A stretch of 64,000 bases of DNA from Fasciola hepatica (Eukaryota > Platyhelminthes > Trematoda > Plagiorchiida > Fasciolidae): the NCBI GenBank assembly GCA_948099385.1, contig CANUEZ040000183.1, positions 4,402,001 through 4,466,000 of the forward strand, in the 5' to 3' direction. The position numbers and the translations under genes were made by a program. The notes beneath the pieces are model-generated. The model saw only the letters and a list, made by a program, of their open reading frames with translations. It made no database searches and was not told the origin of the DNA. This document shows positions 1 to 13,500 of this stretch, in pieces (within the stretch, counting starts at the first letter, position 1; each line of letters begins with the position of its first letter).

Positions 1-545
1 CCACGTGCACAGTGTTTTTTAAGTCGAGAAAAAAATTAGACTTGCCTAAGGTCATTTAAACCACATTCTGCACTGGACTACTCTCATGTTTGTCAGTAAG
101 CAAATTGTCAAAAACCCATTCGGGATGTGAGTATCCGCCTGATTGCCTAGGCTGTATATTTGCATACTGAGAAAATTTTCGCCAGTAAAAGTTACGATGA
201 AACCGAGATTATCAAAGGATAGATACCAATACATAACCAACTCCTATGAAATTCACAAGGTTATGAAGTCGGTGGTTCACATTGCTTTCCAACGGTCTTA
301 TTGCATGCGGTAACAAGTTATTGTTTTTATTACCAATTCTCTCTGAATATATCAAACAATTAAAAAGCTGGATCTGTCGTACTGGTGACAGAACAAAAAT
401 TATTATCTGTATGGTACATACATAATTCATTGAAGGGAAAAAAGTCCCTGATGTGAACCATAATGAGTAGTACTCCTCACACAGCAGATCAGATACTGTA
501 ACCTCTCTGACGCCACAATTTTTTTTATTACTCACTGGGAACCGT
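1..545 (+). repeat. Unnamed ~550-bp dispersed repeat, left arm of an inverted pair
   Basis: This stretch is homologous over its whole length to the reverse complement of about 4985-5585. Shared blocks include TTTTTTAAGTCG near the start, CATTCTGCAC, GCAAATTGTC, GCATGCGGTAA or TGTATGCGGTAA, CTGAATATATCAA, CCCTGATRTGAACCAT and AACCTCTCTGACGCCA or its variant. Divergence looks substantial, perhaps 25-30%, with small indels. It may begin before the window. No conserved reading frame is obvious, so class is unknown. Confidence 0.7.
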
Positions 546-3190
546 GTAGTGTCATATTTTCAGTGCTGGGCGGATGGACTCAGCTTTATCGAGTTGTCAA
601 ACAGGGATGGGTGGTGATTACTTTTATCCGTTCTGGTGGAATACAAAGTAACTGCAATTATTGTGTGCACGATTATTTGCGCGTATAGTGTGGCATCCAG
701 CAGAATTCGCGTTATCTCTTTATCAGTACTAGGACACCGAGAGGTTCCAGCAATTTGTTAAAATTTCGTGACTTTTTCCAATGATAAGTTCCACTGAAGT
801 GGGGTTTTATAGTTGCGTTTTATTCCCCTAGTAGTTGTGGTATATATAAAAAGACCTCATTATTGGCTTTCGAATTTGGTCCGATTCGTTTGTGTGGGGC
901 ATTTTTTTCTGGATTTATAATGCAAAGTGTCCGTACGGATATGTTGCCATTCTGTCGAGGTTTTTTTTCTTCGTCTTTTCAGTGTGTGGCAGCTTTTCGC
1001 TTGTTATGATGAAGTAGCATATTAGTGAAATTGAAGGGATCTTGGATATATCGGCAATCGTTGTTGGAGTTCGTTATCCTCTCAGCACTTTTTCAGGTAT
1101 TTTAGCGACAGATTTTGTCAATTTGGAAAGGTCCATTGAAGCAATATGACGACTCAGTGCTATCTCTCACCTTAAGTTAATTGGCTTCCTAACAGAGGAG
1201 CACTTCGCTTCACGCGACAAACCGTGCATTAATACTGCAATCTGATTCAACTCGATAAAACTGGAAAAAGTTGCAATCAACTTGCGTTAGAAGCAAGCTA
1301 TTCTAGTGAGCCACGTAGTCGCCTAGATTTCTGAATGACATCAAATCGTTCTTTTATTCGACCAAATCAGCAACGATGCAGTATACAGAAATACACGGAA
1401 CACGTTCGGTAGTGACACAGATCGGAAGTTAGAAGACACTTTCGAACAAACTACTGTCCACACTCATTCATCTCAGTAAAAATGTGCTAAAGACTGGTAT
1501 TCCTGTCATTGCACCACTGGATCAGTCAGAAAGCTGCTTCAAAAGTGAAATGACTTGGAAGCAGGACCATATATCACGTGCGAGACAAGTGGCCCACATT
1601 TTATTATCAATTTTGATCATCCGCTGTATTACAGTCCAAATTGAAGTGACATGCTAGTTAGTTCATCAGTACGTATTCACAAACATGAAGCTACAAAAGG
1701 CGCATCTATGTGTTCGCTATAATCCCCTCAGTTAGTCATCCGAAACACGGAAAAGATCGAAATAAATGAATTAGGTTCTAGTTGTCATGATATGCACTCG
1801 CTTATATATTATCCCGTAATGGCAGCAGCCTAATTGGATAAATATGTATTGGATATACCACCATCCTCAGCCAAATATGATCTAATCACACGATCAGCGT
1901 GAATGCACATCACTGCTATTTCAATCAATCCCACCAGGACTATCACTTTCGTGTGCCAGTTGGTATCGATACTTCGCCAAAACGATGGATCTCCAACAGA
2001 CTACCGCTAATTTTGCGCTTCTTAACCTACAGTTTGTCCTAGCAGTATACCATATGTCCATTCCGCTGCCCTTATGGGACCAGCATGTCGTTCTGTTACT
2101 GTCACTCAAACCATTAATGCTAGATGTTCTAAGACCCCTCCAATATTGACGATTTGCACATCCCTGACACATTTATCCTGTCAACGACCCCGCCAGTCAA
2201 TGTTCGGTCACTGCACCCCTTCACACTTATCGGCGAATTGTTTTTCTGGTCATGCACACTCGCGCAGTCCATTGCATTAGAGTCCTCCAATGACTGGTTT
2301 CTTCCTACCCTCCATAAGATTATCTCACCACTGTCTGCGTTATAGATGGCGAGCACATGCACACACGCATCGGTAGTTTTCAAAAACGATGAATCCCCGA
2401 CAGGCCTATTAGTTTCATTTTTCTCAACCTTCAGTCATGGAGTTTATTGAGTGTTAGTCACAACGAACAGCGGTTATCTTGGCCCTTCCATCACACCTTT
2501 CACTCTGCTGACCGCCCCAATCCGGCCCTAGCTTTCTGTCCCTCAAGCACACAGTCGACTCAGTTCACATGTTGTGCCTTAGAGGTGCAACCGTTTAGCC
2601 GTACTCATCGGCTCATCCGTAATACAGGTCCACATGGGCCATGTGCGATCCAGATCACTGCACTTATAGGCCAAAATGTTTTGCCAGTGGCCACTACCTT
2701 TGTGCGTGCATGCACGTGACCTCAAAATAAAACCAACTTCGTGTAACAGGTTATCAATGTCAATTCCGTCTGATTGGCATACTCGATGTGTATAGACTGA
2801 TCGTTACATCTCCCACCACTTAGTCGCCGTTTTACTTATCACTGTCCAGATCAGACTGATGACACATTACACATTAAGCAAACTACGTAAACGGCGGTTC
2901 TCTTTCCCAAATACTTAGTGTGACTACGTTGAATAACGGTAAGTGGAAAACAATAGTAAGGGCGATCAGGTTGTGTTGATCTCCAGAAAGACCGTTTGAT
3001 CGTTCTCTGGCTCTAAAGTGAACCAGTACGTCGTTCTGCATTCCCAATGGGCACTATATTTGATCTTCGAATGAGATGCCGGTTGTCACTACGTTCAAAC
3101 ACATGGCCCAGCAACCTGTGTATTCATTGGGCTCTACCAATAAACTGAGATGATTCGAAGGCAAAGAAGTCTTCCCACTAGGGTTAGTGG
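546..3190. other. No recognisable gene
   Basis: I found no protein family, tRNA or clear mobile element here. Around 1921-2383 two short overlapping open frames exist on the minus strand, but their peptides match nothing I recognise. The stretch lies downstream of the kinase gene. Confidence 0.5.
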
Positions 3191-3191
3191 G

Positions 3192-3255
3192 ATTGACCGA
3201 AACACCTGTTGTCCCTATCTGGCGATCAAAAGGACCACAGAACAGACCGGTCTTA
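3192..3255 (-). repeat. Short inverted repeat, arm 1
   Basis: Its reverse complement contains GTGGTCCTTTTGATCGCCAG, closely resembling GTGGTCCCTTTGACCGTCAG in the partner at about 3592-3655. Both encode GPFDRQ on their respective strands. The homology extends some 55-60 bp, so these are two inverted copies of a small unnamed repeat about 340 bp apart. Confidence 0.55.
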
Positions 3256-3591
3256 AGTAAAAGCTGAATAAGCGCATCTCCGCGCATGTGCATGTGGGCA
3301 CAAGCTAGGAACAAAAGTAAAATACAGTGGGGCTGGTTAGGTGCTATAACTGACGTAAGCGCCAACAGCACAGTGACGTGTGTACCCAGGTTGAGCTGCG
3401 TTCACGTGGATGAGCACGTCACTGCCAAATCATATATGCGCACCGCGCACGTTCAGGCACGAAATACTTGTGCTACATTCAGGGTAGGAGGCCTCAGTCT
3501 ATGTAAATCATGCAAACAATTTCGCTGTGCACTTGTACACGTGTGCACGCACACAGGTACGCTCACTCAGTCACCCAGCTTTCAACGAAGG

Positions 3592-3655
3592 CCTGTCTGC
3601 TTCGTGGTCCCTTTGACCGTCAGGGTTTTAACAGTAGGTGGATTCCGTTTCGATA
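3592..3655 (+). repeat. Short inverted repeat, arm 2
   Basis: Partner of the arm at 3192-3255. It carries GGTCCCTTTGACCGTCAGGG and then a diverged continuation (AACAGTAGGTGGATTCCG against AACAGGTGTTTCGG). The intervening sequence has no recognisable coding capacity. Confidence 0.55.
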
Positions 3656-3659
3656 CCGG

Positions 3660-4984
3660 ATGGAGCTGAGCCTTTGTCCGTGGTTTGCCTTAGTCGCCCA
3701 TGCTCTTACACGTCTCACGTGACGTGTTTGCGACGTTCATGCGGTGTGCAACCAGCGAGACGGCACAGAGTAGGTTTTGTAAAATGTTTTGAGACATGAA
3801 GGAAAATGTAAATGTAGATTTAACGGAGAATTAATTGAAAATATCCGGCTGAAGGATCAGAACAGTCGGTGGAGAACGAGACTGGTTCCGGCGCTTCGTA
3901 ACTGGATTAATATAGCGCGTTTTATAGGCATCTGAATTAGGATTATAGAAGAAAGAACAGGGCACTTGGTAGTCAAGGTGACAACGAATGACATTTTCGT
4001 GTCCACATAGTTACAATATTATCGGCGTCACGAGAGGTAGTGTGTTGTGTGCCTGAGCCATCAATTCCGAAAGATAAGTCAGCGTAATTCGCGAAAACAA
4101 TTGACAACATGAGAATATCAGTGTTTACCGTCACTATGGCTACTTAGGAGATTGAACCCTGTGTAGTTGAATGGTACGGGGAGTATACTCATCATTCGGG
4201 AAGACTGAGTGAGATGGGGTGGAGGTGCACTCAGAACACTACCAAGGGTCACGTGAAAGATCACTTGGTTCATAACTAACAACGTTTAGAAGATTATCAG
4301 GTAGATTATTTATTCCTCTTTGGTTGATACAGCACGGCAAATACTTGCGACGTTTTAGTCTCCGAGACGCTACACCAGAGGTCAATTACGTAATGAGGTG
4401 GTCCTGAACACCTTGTTTCTGTGCCCTGGAAAGCGATTAGGGGTCTCCCCGGAGTATGAACCAATTGTCGGATTTCAACGCGCATCGTACGCGCAAATGA
4501 TCATCCATACAATAGTTGTAGTTCTTGTGCATCCTATCAGAACAAACTTTATTGTTTGCCAGAGTAGTCACTCTAGGGGAATTGGAAGAGAGAATCACCG
4601 CATGTTTAGTGATTATCATCCATCCCTATTTGACGGTTTCATGAGGCCTTTTGGATTAAATTGTTGCAGTCAAACACAATATACAAATTTAACCCGTATT
4701 CGGATTGGTGGTATTCACTTGGCTAATTATTAAAAGATTGATCCAAGTGGAACAACAGTTGTGCTCAGTAACCAGTAGTTGAACAAGAGCATGTATGTAA
4801 AAAGTAACGTATTCATGTACGTCGTACGATAAGTGGTAGGTTGGACTGCAACGACATGTTGTATTGCAGTTGGTTAACCAATCGCTGATTGGGAGTGGGA
4901 CACCGCTTGTCGCTGTAGTATGTAACACGTTTTCTTGCTGACATGATTGAATTGATCGGTTTATTATTCAACACGTCATGACAT
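3660..4984. other. No recognisable gene
   Basis: Short open frames exist (for example 4398-4733) but their peptides show no family signature. I see nothing else that can be supported. Confidence 0.5.
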
Positions 4985-5585
4985 ATTTGCGATTCCCGAC
5001 GAGTGATAGAAAAAAGCAATTATGGCGTTAGAGAGGCTACAACATCATATTTGCTGTTTGAGTGATAATACTCCTAATGGTTCATATCAGGGATCTTTTG
5101 AGATAAGATTTACATGCCTGCAAGGTATTTTATATGTATCATATGGATCGTATTTTTCATCCTTTTAAAAGCTCTACAGATTGAGGTTTTTACCCGCTTG
5201 ATATATTCAGACGGAAGTGGTATTGATAACATTAATTTTTTACCGCATACAATGCCACTGTCGAGAAACAATCTGAACCACTAGCTCCATAACGTTTAAA
5301 CTAAACTAACTCCTTGCAGAGCACACAGAAATCGACTACATGCTGGTATTTGGCCGTTGATAAGCTTGGTTTCACGGAAGCTTTTACGGGCGAGAATTCG
5401 TTTCAGCGTGCAAAATGCACGGTCTAAGCAACTAGGCAAGCCTCTCTGGACCCAAGAGGATTTTTCGACAATTTGCCTACTGAGAAGCATAGAAGCAGTC
5501 CGGTGCAGAATGCAGTTCATATGGGTTGGGGCACGTACAAAATTTTTTCACGACTTAAAAAACGTACATGACCACGCTGAAAGTT
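4985..5585 (-). repeat. Unnamed ~550-bp dispersed repeat, right arm of an inverted pair
   Basis: Read on the minus strand this aligns with 1-545 throughout. Clear anchors are GTTTTTTAAGTCGTGAAAAA, TGCATTCTGCACCGGACT, GTAGGCAAATTGTC, TGTATGCGGTAAAAAATTAA, GTCTGAATATATCAAGC and CCCTGATATGAACCAT. The two arms are separated by about 4.4 kb. No coding function recognised. Confidence 0.7.
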
Positions 5586-8500
5586 ATTACTGCATGTAGA
5601 ACCGTGAGTTTTCGTGACATATCAGTCGGGTCCTTTAGTTTGCTTGAATATCTCCTAATTCTAATGACAGATTTCATTGACGAGATTTGTGCGAGCATAA
5701 ACAGGAATTACGCTCAAGATATTTATCTGCTCACTTGTAGCCTCCCTTTTTCCCAATAATTTGCCTAGTACCAAGCATTTAGGTAGCAAGTGTCGAATTT
5801 CGACTTCCCCAGGGTGACTGTGGACGTACAGCCCAAAAAAGCGTCAAATGACACCAAGTACCAGTATGTTAGATTGGCCACCTGTGCTCATTTACTCATA
5901 TATGGGCTGGACCACGCAGCTTTCACATGGTTTGACGAGTAGTCTTATTTTATTGTGAGACCACATTTTTAGGGATACTTACTGATTTTGTCAACAATAA
6001 GCTGAATTCATTCTATGGTAGAGACGAAAAATTTACTGACGAGTTACCGCCATTCTCCGAATGATATGGATGTGGCGCGGAAACCGATCGAGTTTGAAAC
6101 CTTGGTGTCCGATAACAATATTCCGACAAAAACAAATTATTAGATCAAATGGTAAATCTTAGGCTGAGGTGGGTAGTGGTCTGAAAGCGAGCAATGAGGA
6201 CCATTCTGTGACATGAGAGAAAGGCACAAAAATTTTACTGTTTCATTTGGTCATACTGACCATCTCCGGTTTTTAGAAATTCGATCACACACTCGGGTTG
6301 GAGACAACAGAGGCTTTCTCGTCGTTGCTCAGCCGCGTTGCATCATTTTGCAGATGCGCGTAGTAATTCTCAACCAATAATTGCATTCAGCTTTGAATCT
6401 GTTCAACTAAATTCTCAAAATTGATTTTATGAATGAAACTTATCAGAATACCTTTTATTTCCGTATGGTTGCCCCGTCAACAAACGTGACTTTTGATGTG
6501 ATCCTTCCATGAAGCCATGAAAGTTCCCTTTTGCAGATTTCAAGCTGGAATTACTTACTGGTCGAGAAATATCTTACACGGCTGAAAACCGATGCGATAA
6601 GACCTATAATTATCATATCGGGTAGGAAAACAATACAACAAAGCTGAGTAACGAGCATGCAAATACATATTTTTATTCTTAGTTATTCATGTATTTGATT
6701 ATTATGATTTTTGAGTGACATCCCTGCTGAGGGACGCTAAACAAAACCGCCGCCTTCAGTACGTGATTGGTCGTTGTTTTACCTGAACTGAACAGACGAT
6801 CTGACAACAACTTATCCAATGATTCGGCTACAACCTTTAGCGACCCGAGAGGGAATTTACAATCCTGCTCCGAACGCATTATTCAGATATCATGAGACTG
6901 AAAATGGAACGAGACCTGTTTTAATTCGCTGAGTTATTAGTCACGAGTGGTGGTGATTGCAGGCTTATTCGCCATATCTACCATAAAACTATTACTGATG
7001 AATGAATACGCTTCCGCGGCCAGTTTCAAGCTTTAAAAAAGCGAACCTTAGTCTGGTTCATCTCAGCTTACGCGCACAAAAAATTGTGCTCAGAAGGAAA
7101 AGTAGCTAAGCGAGTGTCGGAAAGATAATATACATTTTTGAATGATGACCAACAGAGCGTTTCATGCAGCAGATCTATCAAATGAACGAAAGCGACTAAT
7201 TATAATGATGGTTATTAGAAAAAGGATTTAAACAAACTTCTTTGAATGGGAGATGAGTATACGACGTCAGGAAAACGTGACTGACCGCAATTTTCCCGCC
7301 AACACATATTGCACACTCGCCTCACTAGTCAATCATTTTTAGGATAACTTTGTGAAGCTTGGACAAACATTAACCGTGAACCACATGTGGCAACTCTGAT
7401 TATTGTCTGCCAGCAAGAAACTTGGAAATGAAAAAGGGATTGAGAATAAAGTTGAGAGAGAACTACAAATGACGAAGTCAAGTATATGAAAAAACTGTGT
7501 AAATGTGACAGCGACATCCAGCCATATCGTACAGTGTTTCTAAGGTTCAAGTGGGTGGATTTTTGGACCCTATCCACTGAGCCAAGTGTAACCCACATGA
7601 TCAAGTGCCTAGACAAGTTTCTCATATATTTCATGTACATCATGAATTTATACTTTCCACACCTGCCTGATTTCAGGCTGTGCCAAACAAAATATGGTGC
7701 AATCGGGGAAGAAAGGATAGATAGAGTCCGATTTTATGATTTATTTGCGGGCGCAATACTGCCAGGCTGCTCAACTCAGAGCAGGTGGCTTTCTTATGGG
7801 TCCACAACTGGAGCCTTTAGCTATCCAAAGCTTAACCCGCAGAGCAGTGGGACAAAGCATGGGGTGCGTAACCTACTGGGGGCCGGTGACTGACGCTCAG
7901 TTCATACACCCTTCGGATGAGGTCAAACATCCTGAGTACCCAGTGCACCCACGTCAAGAACTGGTCAGCCCTATTCATTTTCAAACCACTGCCCGGCCAA
8001 ACGAGCATTTCAATCCAAGGAAGCCCATCAAGGGATACACTCTTCAAACACCGTACGGTGACGCTATGGACCGTCGGACGAGAATCCACGTGTTCCGAGA
8101 TAAAATTAAAACATCATCTTCATCACCGATGGACTGAGATACGAATCTACTCCACTTATTCCACCGAAGCTGCAATAACGTTCACAAGGAGCAGACTTGC
8201 AAAAATCTGTAGTCCACAGTTACCCTCGACTTGAGTTCGCCTGCCTGTCGATCGGCTTACCGGGGTATTTTACTTCAGTCTAATGAAGCAACATATTCAG
8301 ACAAATGAGAAAACCAGGGAGTGGAGGGATACCTCAAGAGGACAAGACAAAGACGTAATCGGATGTGTTACTCCTATATCTAACTCCGTTTACAGGTACT
8401 GTCAAAATTCCCTGTATATCAGAGATTTTCCAACCAACCAATCTCGAACGTGCCAGGTTGCATCCTCGCAAAATTGTCCAAGGTGTATGGGAGACCTGTG

Positions 8501-10105
8501 ATAACTACTTTACAGACAGGGAATAAATTACTGATCCTATTCAAATCTTGACTTTAAGCTGGAAATTGTGAAAAGTAAGTGACTGAATTTTCCGGTGGTT
8601 TTGCTATTGTAACATTTTATAACAAACGGGTAGATTTCTCCACGTCTATAAGATGCATAACCTCGTGTGAGACACGACCTGGCGTATCATTCTACAATGA
8701 GACAGTTTTCTTTGAATAACTTCTGCTCTGATAGACTTTTATTTTTCGAACACGGTTAATCTCTGCGTTGTTCAGGGTATCTTTATCAACGCCCCACCAA
8801 CAAGAGTGATCGTGATTTTTCGCAGCTCATATCAATCCTCGTGATGTGTGTTGCGACCTCAAAGTCACTACAACGAGTTTCTTCGGACATTTATTTTTAC
8901 GAGGGATGTATTCGTGAGCCTCTAATTATCACCACAGTTCGTTCAAAGTAAATAGATGGTCAAAAAGATTCACGATGCGATTCGGATAATTTCGTGGTTG
9001 TACCACTCAGTCAACTTTGTTTTTCGTATAATACTGGTTTTGAATCTGTTGAACGCTAGAGCAACTGACTTTTTTTCATCATTGTTTGCAAAGGCGCACG
9101 GCAATTTTCGCCGATTCTTATTGCTCCCTGGCTGTTTTTTTTTGCCCCAATGCAGCTCACATCATTATCCAAGTCGGATATGTTCGTTGTTGCACATCAA
9201 AATATTGTTATGGCACCACTGTGTACATGAATAACGTAATGTAATGCTGTCATTCACATGAGCAATGGGAAGTATGTTTATCTCAGGAATACGTGTTAGG
9301 TGGGCTTGCACAATGTAATCTTACTCTTCTTTAATGAAATGGCAAAATTTTCCGGTTTTTAGTAAATATTTCTTCAACGTAGCAAAAACAACATAGATAT
9401 TTAGCGGGCCGCGTTCATACGACCTTGACATATGGGTGACGCAGTCGAAAGAAACCAAACGTTAGTCTCTATCGGGGTTACCAATCACCGTCGGCTGGCT
9501 GTTGACCCGTTAGACAACAAGTATTCTACGTATACGTTAGCAGAAACATGACAGGCGATTCAGAAAAAATGTGTCTCGTAGGATTAGCATTTATTTCTCA
9601 ATGACAAAACCACCCAAGGTGAGTTTTACCTTCATCGGTTTACCAATAAGCCACATTCAACATTTAACTAATTTCGGAATTTCGAACTTCAAACTAATTT
9701 ATCACGGTGACCAACGTCACACAGTTTCAACCGTCAACGGATCGCAGAAGAACTAACGTAACTGACGTCACGTTGCATACAATTTCAAATGTCAGTCTTG
9801 TGTTGTGATATACCACAAAAATTTCAATAAAGAGGAATTAATCACCGTGAAAAAGTTCGTCTAGCGAATTTCGCCAGCACCTGCATACAAGTTAAGATCG
9901 GTGGCATTCCCATATAATATGTACAATGGAACAAGAAGCAAACACCAGGTGGGAATAACAGTACTTCTCATGGAAAACTCGAATGATAAATGACTCCCAA
10001 GCCCGAACTCGGATTCGGCTATTAACGTGCAGATATTTCGTGAAGAAAGCAGATTCCTCCGACACTGTTTAGCAAGGAGTAGAAATAGGGAATTTTTTAT
10101 ACGTT
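5586..10105. other. No recognisable gene; unexplained open stretch at 7486-8234
   Basis: No family or RNA signature. Overlapping open frames of 105-135 codons occupy 7486-8234 on the plus strand and one of 85 codons lies opposite. Local composition is less AT-rich than the flanks, which alone lengthens open frames. I cannot assign a function. The kinase 3' UTR and polyadenylation site should lie toward the right end of this interval. Confidence 0.4.
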
Positions 10106-10107
10106 TG

Positions 10108-10335
10108 CTCATGAGCGCAATGGAAGGTCCACTGCACTATTAAAGATAACCGGCAACCAGACCGTGAGACTTGAACTGGAGAACCACATAAGGTCCCGAT
10201 AGGTCAGGTGTGGTAACGAGCCGAACGATAGTGGAATACTGTCTACCACCAAAGTGACTGATGATGGCGGGGATTCGAGCCTCCGACCCCCGAGGTGAAA
10301 ATCAAACACTAAACCACTGGACCATCACCGGTCCA
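10108..10335 (-). mobile_element. tRNA-derived SINE, family 1
   Basis: On the minus strand a tRNA-like head (GATGGTCCAGTGGTTTAGTG as A box, GGCTCGAATCCCC as B box) is followed by a body that also occurs at 12903-13105: GGTAGACAGTATTCC, GCTCGTTACCACACC, TTATGTGGTTCTCCAGTTCA. It is co-oriented with the kinase gene and starts about 45 bp after its stop codon. Confidence 0.85.
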
Positions 10336-10380
10336 CGGAGTCGGGGGTCAGTTTTAGACTAAGAACACCAAAAATTGCAA

Positions 10381-10512
10381 TTAGCAACGGTGAAGGCAGT
10401 AACGGTTCGGCTGTTGAATCCACCAACTGTTTGTTATTGAACGAATGACTCCATACAGCCCGGATGTGATTGGAGATTGGTCTTTAAAATCAACCTGAAC
10501 CAGATCATAAAC
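10381..10512 (-). CDS. CMPK1: UMP-CMP kinase exon 6 (C-terminus and stop)
   Basis: It follows a 412-bp intron whose acceptor ends TTTCATTCGAAG. It starts VYDLVQVDFKDQ, matching the conserved VF/VY..V end of the family, and runs 43 codons to TAA at 10383-10381. Usual family members end about 14 residues after this point, so some 29 residues (including a Trp pair) form an extra tail. A further unseen donor could cut it shorter. A tRNA-type SINE starts about 45 bp beyond the stop, probably inside the 3' UTR. Confidence 0.78.
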   Translation of the reverse strand, partial: VYDLVQVDFKDQSPITSGLYGVIRSITNSWWIQQPNRYCLHRC

Positions 10513-13500
10513 CTTCGAATGAAACTTGATGTGAATAATTTGCAAAGTACGTTGACTGTCCATTGATGTTCTCAAAACATTGACCCACATCGATTTGTTA
10601 TTTTTCTCTCAGTTGCACAACACTCACGACTGTGACCGACTGATCTTATTATGGATATAGCAGACATGATTCAAAGACGGACATCCCCATCATTTTTATG
10701 TAACTGTTCATTTTGATTTGGTCCCCTTCAGTGAAACATTTAGCTTCATCAAGTCAAAAATGTAGACGATGAAAAGATATCCGGTCTCGTATAATTTCCC
10801 AATGATTCGTGAGTAGTGACGGATTTACTGACTGCTCGATTGATTGATTTGTTGAGCGAGTGACCACGTTCGCTTGACGAGTAAGTGAGAACGAATGAAC
10901 GTTTAGCCATACAGCTGGACTTACCTCCTCCATCGATGTGCTCGCATCGATACGAGAAACCAAACCTTTGGCTTCATAGAACTGAATTACCGGAACACAT
11001 TGTTCTTTGAATTGGCGCAGTCTGAGCAACACGCCGGACGGGATTGGATGAGGAAGAATGAAGCATTTAATGATGAAGTCTTGTTTGTTTCAGATTAGAG
11101 GTTACGAACTTCATGCTGTTATAAACAAATAGATCAACGAGGGCAGAATGAGTGCAAGACATTGACTGATCGTTTCGGAATGATGATACGCCACATTGGT
11201 ATTGCTGAAATAGCAAAAGACGGCGATGTCAACCAATCCCCCCTCCCACGTGAAAGGAGCAGACATGAATATCTGTCTGTGAATTCGCTCTACCCAAGGT
11301 AACAGACTCTAGTTCACTGAAGATTACAACAATGGGTCGATAAACGATTCCAGTCAAAGACAACTGGACGCCTACATCGGCCGGTCTACTGGCCAGGGCC
11401 ATTCCGACTTACTGACATCATGAACTGATCAACCTTTCTCATCTTCTGATTACGGTGAAAAAGAATTGCAATAGTTCTCCCAAGTCACCGGCAAGTGATC
11501 GCTAATGATTGAGCACATCACTTGCTTGTACTTGGGAGGAACGAAAAAGCCGTCACCAACGGTCAACCAGGACAGCACACAATTCGGCCGCCGCCATGCT
11601 ACCATCACATCTGGTCTACTAGGTCTTAAAGTGGCTTTGCATTCCAAGTTTCACGGGCACGGGTGCCCGCGGTCCGTGGTATTGCAGTGCATCGTTGTAT
11701 CTATGGATTTCACAGAGTATATGCGTAATTAAATGTACTCAAGAACTGGTGAGTATTTTCCGTATCCGTGAAGATGCTTTGACAACGTTAAGAGTACAAT
11801 AAAAGCAGGAATCGATAGAAGTGAAGTCGGAAACAAACCACAAACTGACCTTCTTTGAAGTGTCTCCTGATTATCATCAATTCGTCCCAAACCGCGACCC
11901 ATGCACCGTTTGACACAAATCTGTAGTATTGAAGAAAAAAAAAACATTGACGTCACGCGCAGGTCAACAATTGATAGAGATGGCATTACAAACTGTTCAC
12001 AAACGGCGTGAATTTTCACTGAGTAATCGGAGTAGAATATTCGATTGGAATACTGACGTAAGACATCGCTCCGGTCTCTGATCTTCACCAGGGATTCAGC
12101 TCTCACTGACAGCTCTAAAATGCTGCTTCTAAAGACAGCAGTCATATTCCAACCGACAGGCCGAATCAGGATGAGAGCAGCGGAAACCTTCGGGTTTCGG
12201 CTAGACAGTACTCCGCTAACGCAGCGCTTTTCCAATTTTGTGGGAATACCGAGTCAGCGACGCTGAGGTTAGGCGATCGGTGTTAGCCCTCAGGGACTAG
12301 TCTTGAGATCAAACAAAACAGGGTCGCTGGAACTTGTTGTAGTTATTCACAGGCAGATTTTCAATTCATTGTGCACTGGTCTCCGAGGCAGGTAGCAGTT
12401 GAAAGACAGACCAGTGACCAGTCCATGACGTAGGGGAAAGGTGAGAAAATATTAATCAAAGAGCTTGACCGAGTAGAACGGGCTAGGTTGGATATATCTG
12501 AAGACACAAAAATCAGCATCAAATTCTGCGGTCAATAGCGTACTTACAACAGAATTATTTCATTTTCTTCACGATTTCCGCTAATGACTTTCATAACTGT
12601 CCATTTGTTCACTAATCTCCGACTTTTTGTTACCTACTGAGTCATACTCCGAGACAACACAATCGAAAACAGAACGCTAGTGTGTGGCTAGTACTGCATG
12701 CGAAAACCCAAGCGAACTTAACTAGTTTTCACTTAGAAAACAATTTTTCACATGTATCTAGCTGATTTTGCGAGTTCTACGAGAAAATGGGAACCTCCGG
12801 TGCAGCGTATTAAACAATGGGGTTGGAACATCGAGTCCGGTGCCCAGTTCAGCTAACAGGTTATTTCATGTTTAAATTTTTGTTATTCAGTACCACAGCA
12901 ACACCGATGGTGGTTAAGTGGTTTACAGCGTTTTGCCACTACCTCGGAGGTCACAGGTTTGAATCCCGCCATCATCGGCCACTTTGATGGTAGACAGTAT
13001 TCCATTGTCGTCCAGCTCGTTACCACACCCCATCTATTCGGATCTTATGTGGTTCTCCAGTTCAAGTCTCACGGTCAGGTTGCTGGCTATCCCTACTAGA
13101 ACAGTGGACTTTTGAGGTTATAAGGTATATCCCTTCCACTCCAATCATGCGCAAGCATATATTTTTAAAAACTATCCTGGCAATTCGGTTACCGCGAGTA
13201 AACTTTCTCGAGGCAAGTTTACGAACGATAGCAAACGTGGCACACATGATAAATCGATGTTTTAGATACACTAATGATAATAAACATTATATACTACGAT
13301 CCACCATGTAGTGTCAACGCTTCAGTCACCACTGAAAACCGAGACGTTCTGCACGCAGCTGTTCCATCCGGTTTGCTGGGAATTATCAGTTCCAATGCGC
13401 ATCGACCAAGCCTCTACTGGGACTGGAACACGGGGTAGACGATTGAGTCGAACACCTAACCACCAGGCCATCCGGGTTGGTTCCCAATGGCTTGTTTAAC

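Noticed and set aside
52..535. Open frames on both strands at the left edge
   Set aside because: They fall in the inverted repeat, and the partner copy does not keep the same frames open, so no protein is conserved.
838..890. Alternative last exon of the kinase (VFLYIPQLL-like peptide)
   Set aside because: Poor acceptor and poor match; the candidate at 10512-10381 has VYDLVQ, a better acceptor and a short intron.
12903..13105. Functional tRNA gene
   Set aside because: A and B boxes are present, but acceptor pairing is poor and the same head plus body recurs at 10108 and elsewhere, so it is a SINE.
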